Positions 12,133 through 22,400 of a DNA stretch of 64,000 nt are shown one piece after another. Under the pieces are notes generated by a model. It saw only the letters and a program-made list of their open reading frames with translations. It did no database searches and was not told where the DNA came from. The translations under genes were made by a program, and so were the position numbers. Location: NCBI GenBank assembly GCA_008360955.1, contig LUCM01004968.1, positions 1 through 64,000 on the forward strand, read 5' to 3'. The DNA comes from Fasciolopsis buskii. Lineage: Eukaryota; Platyhelminthes; Trematoda; Plagiorchiida; Fasciolidae. Position 1 is the stretch's first letter; each line of letters opens with the position of its first letter.

Positions 12133-12599
12133 TCTTGCGAGGATGGGGCAAGAAACTGAATGGTAGACTCTTGGCAAGACAAGAGTGCAAACGCACATAT
12201 TTGAAACGGAAAAATGGAGAGATAGCAGACTGGAAGTATTCCAGCTGGGGGTTATTTTGCGTGCAAACCAAAGAACGAAACGTGATGAATGTTATGTAGA
12301 ATGAGGTATCAGGTTTTGCCAAATTTCTCGCTTGGAATGGTTTAATTGTTTATTGCATGCAGAAGAACGGATTTAGGTTGGGATATTGAATATTAATTTG
12401 AGAGTCAGTGTGAATGTGATGTGAGTATGTTTTTTTATATACCTTGCTACATGCGCATTAAACAAGACATATAGTCAGATGAGAAATTGCACCGGCTTTT
12501 TTCATTGACGGAGTTTTCTTTCTACACCTACAGTGATTTGTACCTGCGGAAACTAATGGGAATGCAAAATGGCGAGATCTTGTTGAGTGGGTTGAGATA

Positions 12600-13900
12600 A
12601 AAATTCGAGCGTCGTATTCAGTCAATACCCTAGGCCAGATTCATTGGCCCTTTCTATCGGAGTGTAAGGATCGTGCATGTTTAGCAGGTTTTGTACGGTT
12701 ATTGCCTTCCTTATTTCATTTATGAAGGTGACGGATGCAGGAGAGGTCATCCTTATGTGAAGGGGTAGTTTATTCCAAAGGAAGGAATATTTGATAATGA
12801 AGAATTATTTCCTAGGCGCTGTCCCCGCCATGGGAACTGACACCAAAAACTCAGCTCGACACAAGCCATAGGGAAAGTTATTCCTTACTTGGGGTGCAGA
12901 GGTGCACACATTTTTACCAATAATTCTCTGAAAAAAGAGAGGTTGATGTGAACTCGACGCAGCCATAAGGGATCGAGGTGTAGTTTATGCAAAGTTCCAT
13001 CTAGTCCAGAGAGGAAGAGTAGCCCAGAAACCGTTTTGTAAATGTTCGTTGAACATTCTTAATCTCGAGTCTGTCACTCTTCCGCATGTTGGAACACACG
13101 ATGGAACAGTAGTCCAGGACAGGTCTTACGTGCGTTTTATATAGTAACAAAATGCTTTCCTGGTTTCTGAAAGTTTTGTGCACCAACCCGATTAGTCTCC
13201 TAGCTTTTGCAACTTGTATCTCTGTGTGTTCTGAGAAGCTGAATGTGCTGGAGCAATGGAAACCCAGGTCTCTGACTGTGTGAGGGGAAGGAATGCCTTC
13301 TTGTTTGATCTCAAAGATTCCTGTAGGGAAGTGGCATTTGTATACGACTATGCTGCTTTTGTCGGCCAAGAATTTCATTGACCATGCTGCGCACCGTGAA
13401 TCAAGCGATAGTAGATCATTTTTTACATTATCTACGATGGTGTTGAGGTCACGAGGGGGAAACGTGTATACAATTTTTATATCGCCTGCAAATAGAAAAG
13501 GACTACCATTCCTAACGATGTGAAAAGTATCTTTGATGTACAGCAAAAACAGTAGTGGACCTAGCACGCTTCCTTGAATAGCCCCACTAGAAATCGGACG
13601 ATGCTTGGATAGGGTCCCATTTACATTCATTACTTGCATTCTAGAGGCCAAATAGGAGAAGAACCAAGCCAGAAGAGGGGTTTATATCGTAGCTCTTGAC
13701 TTTCATGAGAAGCTTGCGATAGGATACGCCATCAAAAGCCTTTGCCATATCTAAGAAAATCACAATCACCAAATTTCCGTCGGTGGCAGCCTTCGTCACT
13801 GCGTTTAGGAAATCAGTCATTCAAGTAGAACATGATTTACTTTGAAGGAAACCATGTTGGCCGGCGTTAATGGGGCCGCGATCTAATAAGTAAGTTGATA
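12600..13900 (-). pseudogene. LINE reverse transcriptase (palm and thumb), disabled
   Basis: The longest open part is minus 13,001-13,651 (216 residues). It carries the RT motif GAIQGSVLGPLLFLLYI (about 13,535-13,585) and then the catalytic box, which reads FLFAGDIKIV where the family has FADD; the first Asp codon is Gly (GGC, 13,484-13,486). The thumb-like part includes DLGFHCSSTFSF and RPVLDYCSIV. In a shifted frame upstream, at 13,700-13,770, motif A reads FLDMAKAFDGVSYRKLL. Downstream, a shifted frame continues with DPLWLRRVHINLSFFQRIIG, so the domain is frameshifted on both sides. The role, before decay, was target-primed reverse transcription of the element RNA. Confidence 0.85.
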
Positions 13901-14047
13901 ACTTACTTTTTATTATTCTTTCCATAATGCGAGAGGAAAATGGGGTGTGATTGATGGGTCTGTAATTAGATGGCTCCTGCTCTGAAATTTTTTTGTGGTT
14001 TGGGACAATGACAGAAGTTTTCCATTAGTGGGGGAAAGTGCCCCAAA

Positions 14048-14494
14048 TTAAGGAAAGATCAAATAGGTTAGACAAAAGTATAGGGATGTCTGCACCCTAA
14101 ATTCGAAGAGGGCTAGGGGAAGGTCGTCTGGTCCGACGAGGAAAGACGGTCTCACCTTTGACAGTAGTGGTTTAACTACACTTGTGTGAAAAGAGAATCT
14201 TGGCGGGGAAGCAGCGGTGACTGGCGAAATGTCCGGTATAAAAGTGTTGTCATCAGTTGTCATAGAGGCGGCGAAATAATCACTGAACACCTCTGAAATC
14301 ATCAGAGGGTCATTTGCGCACGTGCCCCTGAATATGACTGACGTGATGTGCGTACTAGGTAGGGAGTTGTTAGTTCTCAGTAGTTTTGCCAGTGCTGCAG
14401 CCTTGTTGGCAGAGTGCAACGCTTGAAGTTCCCTCTTCTTCTGAAGAGAAACGAGAACTGTCTTAATCTCCCTACACAGACGGTTTATTTGCAA
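14048..14494 (-). pseudogene. LINE ORF2 linker and start of RT fingers
   Basis: A 148-codon frame carries RPSFLVGPDDLPLALFEF near its end. The GPDD(L/I)P box is typical of the start of the reverse transcriptase in CR1/Jockey elements. The preceding residues are the variable linker between endonuclease and RT. The frame stops before the palm motifs, which continue in another frame. Confidence 0.75.
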
Positions 14495-15085
14495 TATCAG
14501 AGCAAATACTTTTGTTCTTCTGAATCTTGTCTGGATTAAAGGATATTTTTTTGAGACGGTCCAGGGTGCTCAACCTTTTGGGGATCGTGCCATACTGGTT
14601 TGGCGTGATTAGATCAAGGCAAACACTTAAAGTTGCGTAAAATTGGTTGGTGGCCAGTTGGGGATCCACCGATGGAAAGAAACTATCCCAATTTCGACTA
14701 CTAATTATGGAGGGAAGGTGGCTCCATGGGGCTCTGTGGTATGGTTTAGGAAAAGCTGAGGAGGAGATAACGAGCGTCGAAACTGAGAACTTGCAAATGA
14801 TTTGGGAATGGTCACATCCGAGTAATTCGTTGTCTATGGATGTGCGCACCCGTGTTACGCCAGTTGTGAAGAAAAGATTTAGAAAACTGTCGGCCCCTGT
14901 GGGTAATGAAACGTACTGTGTCCACCCACCCAGTCGTACACTGGAAACAAACGCAGAAAGGTTTTTCGGGGAGGAGAAAGATGACCAACAAATCCCTGGG
15001 GCGTTAAAGTCGCCCGGTACTAGCTTAGGGCCTGGAAGGTCGGCGGCCGCGTTAAGTGCATCAGTTAGTGGTAGGAACTCTGACT
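14472..15085 (-). pseudogene. LINE endonuclease C-terminal half and linker
   Basis: The frame continuing from the endonuclease contains PGDFNAPGICW at about 15,000-15,020, the GDFN box that carries a catalytic-site Asp/Asn pair of the apurinic-endonuclease fold. The open part minus 14,472-14,849 starts with RTSIDNELLGCDHSQIICKF, which contains the SDH-like motif (CDHS) that ends the endonuclease domain. It is out of frame with the N-terminal half at 15,084-15,932, so at least one frameshift separates them. Confidence 0.75.
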
Positions 15086-15932
15086 ATTGTGTACTGGGGG
15101 GACGGTAGATGCAACTGATCAGTAAGTCCTGATGCCCGATAGCCACAGTCAACCAGATGGAATCTTTCAGGTTATTAAAGTTAGGATGACTGTACCATGA
15201 AGCTGAAAGGGTGTCTCTTTTGTATATGAGACAGCCTCCCCCACGCTTATTTATCCTGTCTTTCCTAAAAGCATTGTAACCGATTAATGCAATTCCTCTG
15301 TCGGGGGTATTGTCGGTCAGCCATGTCTCAGTGATAAGAATGAAATCGTATCTACGTGTATACACCAACAGGCGCAGCGTGTGCACCTTATTTAGTATCG
15401 AGCGAGCATTTAATAATAACAATGAAAACGGCTCCGTAGTAGTAGCATGTGAATGTGGATGACAAGAGTAAATGTCATCATGGACGTATGATTTCAGTTG
15501 GGGTGGAATATCATTGCGAGACAAGCAAGGAAGAATGGATGTCGGTGGTAAGGCCTTTCGGTGATCATGTCCTGTCACGCCTGATTCATAAGCAACGATA
15601 GGTTCCAACATGTTCGTTGGTATAGGCGGTGAGCAACGTGCATTTGTTGGGGGAGTGAAGGGGCCGTGCAACGGTGGTGGAGGGTATGGTATGGCTGAGG
15701 GAAAAACCGGGTAAAATAAAGGGGATCCTGACGGCATTTTGAGCATATCAGTAGATGGCAGGATTTTTGAAAGCCTGAATTCTAGCTGATTGGAAGCCTC
15801 GAGATTTGGTCTGGGAAATTGGGACAGTAGGTGTTGGCAGATCGGCTTAAGCATTGCGTTTACAGGCTGTAGATGGTCAGTCAAGAGTAACTTGGAAAAG
15901 TGTGGTCTTGTCCAGATTTGAATATGGCTCAT
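15084..15932 (-). pseudogene. LINE ORF2 N-terminus: proline-rich leader and endonuclease N-half
   Basis: This is a 282-codon frame starting with ATG at 15,932. The first about 165 residues are Pro/Ser-rich (PYPPPPLHGPFTPPTNARCS) with no known fold. From about residue 168 the endonuclease begins: LLLLNARSILNKVHTLR, then FILITETWLTDNTPDRGIAL (the catalytic ETW box), and RGGGCLIYKR, ending in LLISCIYRPPSTQ. The stop at 15,084 follows directly after this last motif, where the family continues to the GDFN box, so a frameshift and not a natural end is likely. The role was nicking of target DNA for insertion. Confidence 0.8.
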
Positions 15933-16043
15933 ACATCCTTTTGTGGGAACAAGTGACGGGCCAGCACTAGAGAATTCAGGTTCAGTTTTGGGACGGTAAC
16001 CGAGGTTGAAGTTATGGTTATTATAAGACGTTGGATGGGGTGG

Positions 16044-16313
16044 TCAGAGGTGGTTCTTAGTGCTGCGGGGTTTGTTTGTGGCTCTGAAATTAAGAGATTG
16101 AAGTCTAACGAAGTTAGCCACATCTGAATGGGCTGATCTATGTGACCATGGTAAATCTAATGGTAAGGTGCTACTATTTATGGGCTTGGCGGGAATCTTA
16201 GGAGGTCGAAGAGGTTTATGTGTTTTACATGGACCTGTTCTATTGAGGAGGGTCGCAGCATCATTGGTTGGAGAAAAGTCGCTTTCCTTGGTGTCAAGCA
16301 CATCATCAGTCAC
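16044..16313 (-). pseudogene. LINE ORF1 C-terminal part, left unit of the duplication
   Basis: This 89-codon frame repeats the C-terminus of the ORF1 on the right side of the gap (for example DAATLLNRTG and VPLDLPW-like segments, here LPLDLPWSHRSA). It continues further to its own stop at 16,044, so it probably shows the true C-terminus of ORF1, 112 bp upstream of the ORF2 ATG. Confidence 0.7.
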
Positions 16314-16455
16314 TTGAGGACCTGCAGCCTGTGGGGGCAGGTTGGAGTATGACGGTGAACTACAGGTACTGGCCTTGGAAATCGTACTGTAGAGCGGGCG
16401 CGGGGTGGAAGGGTGTTTGGGTCTAACTGAACAAGGTGACGTTATGTTGCTGTTG
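16057..16455. repeat. Left unit of gap-flanking duplication (399 bp)
   Basis: The unit begins TTAGTGCTGCGGGG and ends GTTATGTTGCTGTTG exactly at the first N. It is a near copy of 16,466-16,867, with scattered substitutions and small indels. Both units belong to the C-terminal part of the LINE ORF1. Confidence 0.85.
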
Positions 16456-16465
16456 NNNNNNNNNN
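16456..16465. other. Assembly gap (10 N)
   Basis: Ten undetermined bases join two units that start and end with the same sequence. The length of 10 looks like a placeholder and not a measured size. Confidence 0.98.
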
Positions 16466-16867
16466 TTAGTGCTGCGGGGTTTGTTTGTGGCGATGAAATG
16501 AGAAGATTGAGGTCTAACGGAGTTAGCCAAACCTCCTTAAGGGGCTGAGCTATGTGACCATGGTAAATCTAGTGGAACGGTGCTAATATTTATGGGCTTG
16601 GCTGGGACCTTAGGAGGCGGATGAGGTTTATTTGTTTTACGTGAACCTGTTCTATTGAGGAGGGTCGCAGCATTGTTGGTTAGAGAAAAGTCGCTTTTCT
16701 TGGTGTCAAGCGCATCTTTAGTCACTTGAGGGCCTGCAGCCTGTGGGGGCAGGTTGGAATATGAAGGTGAAATACAGGTACTGGCCTTGGAAATCGTACT
16801 GTAGAGCGGGCGCGGGGTGGAAGGGTGTTTGGGTCTAACTGAACAAGGTGACGTTATGTTGCTGTTG
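16466..16867. repeat. Right unit of gap-flanking duplication (402 bp)
   Basis: The unit starts TTAGTGCTGCGGGG immediately after the last N and ends GTTATGTTGCTGTTG. It differs from the left unit at several per cent of positions, for example in the stretch after TTTGTTTGTGG. One difference truncates the reading frame at 16,537 in this unit. Confidence 0.85.
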
Positions 16868-17643
16868 CCTAGGTGGGGGCGTTTGGACGGGGGCTGAAAT
16901 ATGGAGGGCGAGATCGATAAGTTTAGGTCTACCAAGGTAGAGCGTGAAATCTTGGATGGTATCGGCTCCAATGAATTTCTGTAAGGCCGACGAACGGATG
17001 AATGTTTCGGAGACACAATGCCCGTTTTAGGCGACTCCGCTGTAACGGGCCGTGCAGTGTTTGGTGTTGGTATCTTGGAAATCACATGCGTGTGACTGGA
17101 GTCATGCGAAGTGTTGGCAAAAATTTTCTTCTGGAGAGGTGTTTTGTCTGCGGTAATTTTTATATTTTTAAACGGTGTAGTTGCAGCAATAAAGCTTTGC
17201 TTGCTGATGTAGAGCTTTGCTAGAATCTTTGTCTGGAACTGCACCATGAGAGGGCAACTATGACGCTGTGTCCGCTTCCGCAGCCTGGTCATTATGCATG
17301 GTGTGTGCACCATGCCGCTAGCCGCCATGAGTTGATCTCTAAGGCCGTTCATAGGAATACGATCAGGGATGTTGAAGACAATAACGTTACACGACCTGTC
17401 CACTCTGCTCGATGTTTCGGACACCAGCACATCCTGGAAGTTGCCAGCGTCCACCAGGTTATGCTTGTCCAGCCGTTTTTCAGGGTCGATGAGGTGAGAA
17501 AGGGGTGCAAGCTTCGAGATAGCGCGCTCCAAATTATCAACATGATCCATTAAACTCGATAATCCTTCGAAGATTTGTGCCCTGTCATGGGCTTCACTCA
17601 CTAGGTCATTAAGTGCTACGGAGCATTGGCTCATTGTTCCCAA
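16537..17643 (-). CDS. LINE ORF1 protein (CR1-like), C-terminus altered
   Basis: This is a 368-codon frame from ATG at 17,643. Residues about 24-50 form a short Leu-rich possible coiled coil (SSLMDHVDNLERAISKLAPL). Residues about 83-103 read RSCNVIVFNIPDRIPMNGLR, the conserved NVIVF-type segment of flatworm LINE ORF1 proteins, followed by a basic stretch (MTRLRKRTQRHSCPLMVQF) that probably contributes to RNA binding. The rest is Ser/Pro/Thr-rich. No CCHC zinc knuckle is seen. In such elements the protein coats the RNA and assists insertion. The frame is intact over 1.1 kb, but its last about 110 residues lie in the duplicated unit next to the gap and its stop differs from the other unit, so the natural end is probably near 16,044. 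Confidence 0.7.
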   Translation of the reverse strand: MGTMSQCSVALNDLVSEAHDRAQIFEGLSSLMDHVDNLERAISKLAPLSHLIDPEKRLDKHNLVDAGNFQDVLVSETSSRVDRSCNVIVFNIPDRIPMNGLRDQLMAASGMVHTPCIMTRLRKRTQRHSCPLMVQFQTKILAKLYISKQSFIAATTPFKNIKITADKTPLQKKIFANTSHDSSHTHVISKIPTPNTARPVTAESPKTGIVSPKHSSVRRPYRNSLEPIPSKISRSTLVDLNLSISPSIFQPPSKRPHLGNSNITSPCSVRPKHPSTPRPLYSTISKASTCISPSYSNLPPQAAGPQVTKDALDTKKSDFSLTNNAATLLNRTGSRKTNKPHPPPKVPAKPINISTVPLDLPWSHSSAP

Positions 17644-17650
17644 ACTAGGG

Positions 17651-19850
17651 CCAACTTTGGAGCGTCTTGTAGAATTCGTTGCTCAAACACTGTCAGTGGC
17701 GCGTCTGGCGCGCTGCTGAACACCACGAGCCATTCTGCTCTTACTTGGAAATTTAGTTTTTGAAGAAAATCTAAGTGAGATTTTGAAAGATGACCACTTA
17801 GAGTTGTTACAACTACAGTGATGACAAGATACTGTGTGTAATCAGATTGGCACAGTTCTCGGGGGGTAAATGCTAAGGGTTACTATAGAAAGACGTAACT
17901 TCTGAATAATTCACAAAAAAGTAGACATCAACGGTGGGGGACAGTTTATGAGTCTACAAAATGAGCCAGAAGGTAAATTAACAAAACAATAATGCACTAT
18001 GACAGATGACAGCTGTTAAATGACTGGCTAAATTAAACAATATACTACAATGTGACTTAAACCAAAACACCCTGAGTCACAATTTACGTCTGAACAGCGG
18101 GTTGATGCTGAGGGGTATGGAAAATTCTGGATAGATAAATGAGGCAGAAAGATGCATCTACTCTTGAGGCAACTAAGCAGACCGATTGAACTTATGCGAT
18201 ATAGAATAAAAGCGTATATGCTAAGGGCAGGTCAGAGCTGGAAATGTAGCTGTGAAAGCTTAGACAAAAATTATCAAACTAAATAAACAGTGATCAAGTC
18301 GTAAATTTCAATAGTCAGGAAAATCAAGCTAATTTTTATGTCTAAGGAAATGATTCTTACCTAGCGAATAATGCCAGAATAACCAAACAGTACCTATAAA
18401 ATCTCCTCGATGACAACTCACGACGTGGGACGGTGTAACGCAGGTTGATGGATACCCATAGAGTAGACGATAAGTTGGCAGTAACGTGAGGATAATGCTG
18501 GCAAGGGCTCGAGTCGCATTCGTGAAGTCGGTGTCGACTTCACGCCCGAACTCAAGGTCGGTGGTTTTGGTTGCAAAAACGTTGCAGACTTAAAGATGTT
18601 TCATGCCCATCCACTGGATTCAACAATCATGCTTCGTTATATCCAAAATATTTAGAGGCCCTTTAATAATTGTATCTCACACAGGCTCACAATTATGCAT
18701 GATGAGATAAATTTCAGATAACAAAGACACGTGGAATCAGCCGACACTCTAGCTGACATATACTCATTTGGGTTGACGAGCCTACGGCGGCTGGAAATGT
18801 GGTCCAACCATCTATAAGTTTGCAACGTGCTCGAAAAATAATGGCCCATCAGTGACATCAGCATCCAAACCCATCCGGCACTGAATTTAAAGGGTTATGT
18901 AATTGTAATGTTGGAGGCTCACGCTCCTGGTGGAAAGAAAATTAACAGTTTTGCTTCCAAAATGCAGTTTGATTCCTGGCTGGTAGTCTTCCGGTGACAT
19001 GGAGATCGACTATTTTTTCCGCTATGGGTAAGATGCAAGAAACGGACGGGAAAATGCGGATACTTAAAGTCTTGCATGAAATGCCGAGCTATAAAGCTCA
19101 AAGCTGACATTTGATTAGCGCCGATTCGTTTCTGCAGGCGCCGCAGCTTCTCATAAACAGGCCAGGTCCGTTGTCTAGTGCATACTCTGATAATGGCTCA
19201 GACTTTGTTGGTCATTCGAGGGCCCTTACTTTGAAATGGAGGTCTGAAATAGGGCACGGTGAAAATTAAAACCGCGACTGATGGGATTCATTGGAATATT
19301 AACCCCGGTAAGCCAGTCAAGGAGATGGGAACGTTTGATTAGAGCCGCCATTGATTAAACAACAAAGGCTTGACGACAAAACGCCAGTTGCAGTGGTAAC
19401 TGACGTGAAAAGAGTACTAATCAACCGTACATTTTTGCCAGTGTCATCCCGCGTCATCACACGTTTGGCCTTGAACCCCAACGACACTGAAATGTAAAAT
19501 CGAGCATTTGTTTCCTTTAACCGGTAAACGTCGCCAGATATATCTTCACGAGTAAGATCAAGCCAATGACTTAATCAGGGTGTTTTGGAGAAAGCGGTTG
19601 TGAGACTACATGCCATCTTACACAGTTCCATCGCTAATGGCTTCATATCGCCTGTACGTAAAACCTCGTAAACCCGGCTCATCAAATGTGAAGCTTCTTC
19701 CGTCATCTTGAGTTTCATTCCGCAAGGCACCAAACGTAGCCACTCCTGCACCGACCAGTACATTAACCTCCATTAGATTATTTTCCCACCGCAGCTGTGC
19801 ACTTTTCAAACCCTTGATATGAATGTTGAATATTTGGCCCCTACAAAACA
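17651..19850. other. No gene recognised; possible LINE 5' flank
   Basis: Immediately right of ORF1 the sequence may be the LINE 5' untranslated region. From about 18.2 to 19.8 kb only short frames without motifs are present, for example minus 18,652-18,864 and minus 19,575-19,763. A perfect hairpin at 18,521-18,544 is listed separately. Confidence 0.35.
18521..18544. repeat. Perfect 10-bp inverted repeat with 4-nt loop
   Basis: CGTGAAGTCG, loop GTGT, then CGACTTCACG. No mobile-element end or gene is adjacent, so its meaning is unknown. Confidence 0.7.
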
Positions 19851-22400
19851 TACATTTTGGATATCACGTAGTGGTAAATTTTTTCCACTCTTCAACCCGA
19901 TCCCTAACTCATGAAAGAAGGGAGCTAAGACTAGTGGCAGCCAACAAATCCTACCATATTATCCTGATGACAGAGGCTTGCTTAACGGGCCACAGTTCTA
20001 CTTCATTTTCGTTGGCGGGTACCATTCCTACCGAGTCAGCAGACTGAGCAGAAAATGATCATTTATGACCGGAACCGCGTAGAGCAGCTCCACGCAGCTT
20101 CCATCCCGAACATTCACTGTTTGATTGCATTTTCGACTTCCTTTGGATTCATATTCAACTGCCCGAGCTTGAATCATCATTATGTATATATATTTATATA
20201 TCGATCACTGTACTCGGGCCATTCCGATGTCTATTGTCTCGCTTAAGCTTTTCTTTACATTTCTGGTCTCCTCGCCAGTCCTAAGATACTTGCAGGTGAC
20301 TTCGATACCTTCAAATCTGTCGGCTTCCATTATCCAGCCAAACAATCCCACTTGGCCCCCTCCTTTGAACGCTTGCTGAAGGACGGACTCATCTTGTGAT
20401 CACGCCCATTAGTTTTTGTAACATAATGCGTTTAATGTTTACGAGTGGCACACCTAGTATTACAGTCTCGGTAATAAAGCCCTTCTCTGGGTGTGATCAT
20501 AAGATGGCAACGTACGGCTTCTCTTTCCTCGACGAATCCCCTTTACCAACACTACCCACCATAATGTCGCCTTTGCTTGTAAGTCGAAAACCCAGGACAA
20601 AACCACCGACGCTCTGCCAAGGTTTGATTGGTCCATTATCTTTTATCGCCTAACCCGCAGGATGCAAGAACGACCTTTACGCAAAACTTCATTCTGCATT
20701 TATTCGTCCATCCGCCCTGGAAACCCAACATAATTCCAAAAGACTTGGTAGGTTTTGTCAGCTGTAGATGAAACGTGAATGCCCCGAAAGTCTGTAAGAA
20801 CCCAAGGAACTTACTGGCTTCACTGTTGGCCGCGTGTATCGAAAAATCTTACCGCATCTGAAATAAGGTTTAAAAGCAAGAAATGTCAGCACTTTCATCG
20901 CCCAACCCAGTTCAAATGATTTCCCCCTTTTCGAAGCTCTTTTGCAGCTAGGCTCGTTGGTCGTTCCGAAATTCCTCAACAACACCCCGCGCATTGAGTT
21001 TTCCGTAGAGAACGTGAAACCTTCAAAACACCTAAATTCTACTCTCACTAGCAATTACCCGCCACCCCCCAAAATATACCCTTTGCTGACTTCCGTTAGG
21101 TTACCTTCCGTTTCATTCGATGTATTTGGCACCATGGTAATGGGGAAATATGCCAAGCAATACTACTGGCGCGGAACCGATGATATACCATCAGTCCTAT
21201 TTCGCACCGCTAGTTCACAACTTCCCCTGTGCTTTTCAAATCCGTTCTTGCCCTTCATGTATCGCGCAACTTACCCCTCAAAATGTAGGATCTTTATTAT
21301 TGTCCCACACCAGAAAAGAGTTTATTTTTAATGACTCTTATAATTTCGGTACATAAACCACACCGCAATTCTCTTTAGGACTAAGGATAATGTCAAACAA
21401 CAAATGTAAAATATCCTAATCTTTTGCAGTTTTGTCAGACCCTCCCAAAACGGCTTCCTGAGGAGCCGATCTTGTCCCAATAGCCACTGTGGCTCCTTGT
21501 ACCTAGTTAACCAGAATGCTAACACTCACCGGTCGATGCTCATAATCCTTCTAGATATTTCAAAAGCGTTTGCATGCGCTAAGCACTTCTGATTTTTGGC
21601 CAAAGTTAGGATTTATGGAGTAAGAAATCCACTCTCATCGTGGTTGCCATTTTACCTTTCTGACCCTTTTCAAGTCGTCAATATTAACGGGTAACTGTCC
21701 CAGCCCTGCGCTATTACCAGTTTGGTTATTCAGGTTGGCTTACATAGCCCCTTTTTAGTCCTTCTGTGTTAATGAAATCTTTAAATATATTCGCTACGGT
21801 GCACCAATCCGGTTTGCTGATAACACCAAAACAGTAAGTTGTTTGGAAACTGGCTCATTTAGCATCATCCTTACCAGACCTAAAGTCATTTAATGTCTAC
21901 TGCTGTGAGTGGCTTACGAAATACTTTGCTGACAATAGTACTGTAATAACGTACGTGTAATGCTTCCCAAGTCTATTTCCATAAATGACAAAACCCTCTA
22001 TTTAAAATATACGGAGAAGTATCTAGGGCTCCTGCTCTTTCAATTTCCACAAAACAGTCCAACAGCAAACCGCCTTAGCTGAAGGAATAGCTACAATGAT
22101 CTTAAGGGCATTCTCCAGTAAAGATTACAGGCCTAACGTCCTCAAATCCCACTCTAGGTACTAGCTTGAATATTGCCTGATCGTCTTCATGCAGGCATAC
22201 GAAGTTTATATGATCATGGCCATGGATGTAAAGTGGGCATTCGCTAAAACATCCTTGGTCCATTCACTAGCTCCATGGCCTTGAAACACTATGATTTCGT
22301 TGATTCAAATTGAACCCCGCCTCCCTCTTTAATCTTGGCCATACTAATGCTGCAAACCTCCTGAACGGAGAAGCTATTACCCCGTACACACCGTTTAACT
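19850..22400 (+). pseudogene. CR1-like LINE copy, plus strand, heavily decayed
   Basis: The plus strand holds endonuclease then reverse transcriptase pieces in order, split over frames. At 19.9-20.0 kb the endonuclease start includes SLTHERRELRLVAANKSYHI and ILMTEACLTG (ETWLTG-like). At about 20.29 kb an LAGDFDTFKS segment matches the GDFN box. At 21.55 kb IILLDISKAFACAK is RT motif A. At 21.67-21.78 kb QVVNINGXLSQPCAITSLVI matches the segment that leads into the next motif of the minus-strand LINE. The catalytic box reads FADN at 21,813-21,824 (second Asp to Asn), then CCEWLTKYFADNSTVITYV. Multiple stops and frameshifts show it is dead. The motif wording is close to the 12.6-17.6 kb element, so it is the same lineage. 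Confidence 0.8.

Larger units (their letters stand above)
12600..17650 (-). mobile_element. CR1/Jockey-like LINE, near full length but dead
   Basis: Read on the minus strand, the order is ORF1 (about 17.64-16.04 kb), apurinic-type endonuclease (about 15.93-14.95 kb), linker, and reverse transcriptase with thumb (about 14.15-12.6 kb), the standard order of CR1-type non-LTR elements. It is the best-preserved LINE in the window. Defects include a frameshift between the two halves of the endonuclease, stops and a frameshift in the reverse transcriptase, a catalytic-site substitution and a duplication plus assembly gap in ORF1. The 3' boundary is unclear: coding similarity fades near 12.6 kb and the young repeat copy B lies just beyond. 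The 5' untranslated part may extend right of 17.65 kb. Confidence 0.85.

Noticed and set aside
14647..15108. 153-codon plus frame
   Set aside because: It is antisense to the LINE endonuclease/linker coding region on the minus strand and has no motif.
12132..17650. Repeat copy B as the certain 3' end of the 12.6-17.6 kb LINE
   Set aside because: Position and orientation fit, but copy B shows almost no divergence from copy A while the LINE coding region is full of disabling changes. I could not show continuity through 12.13-12.6 kb, so I left the link open.
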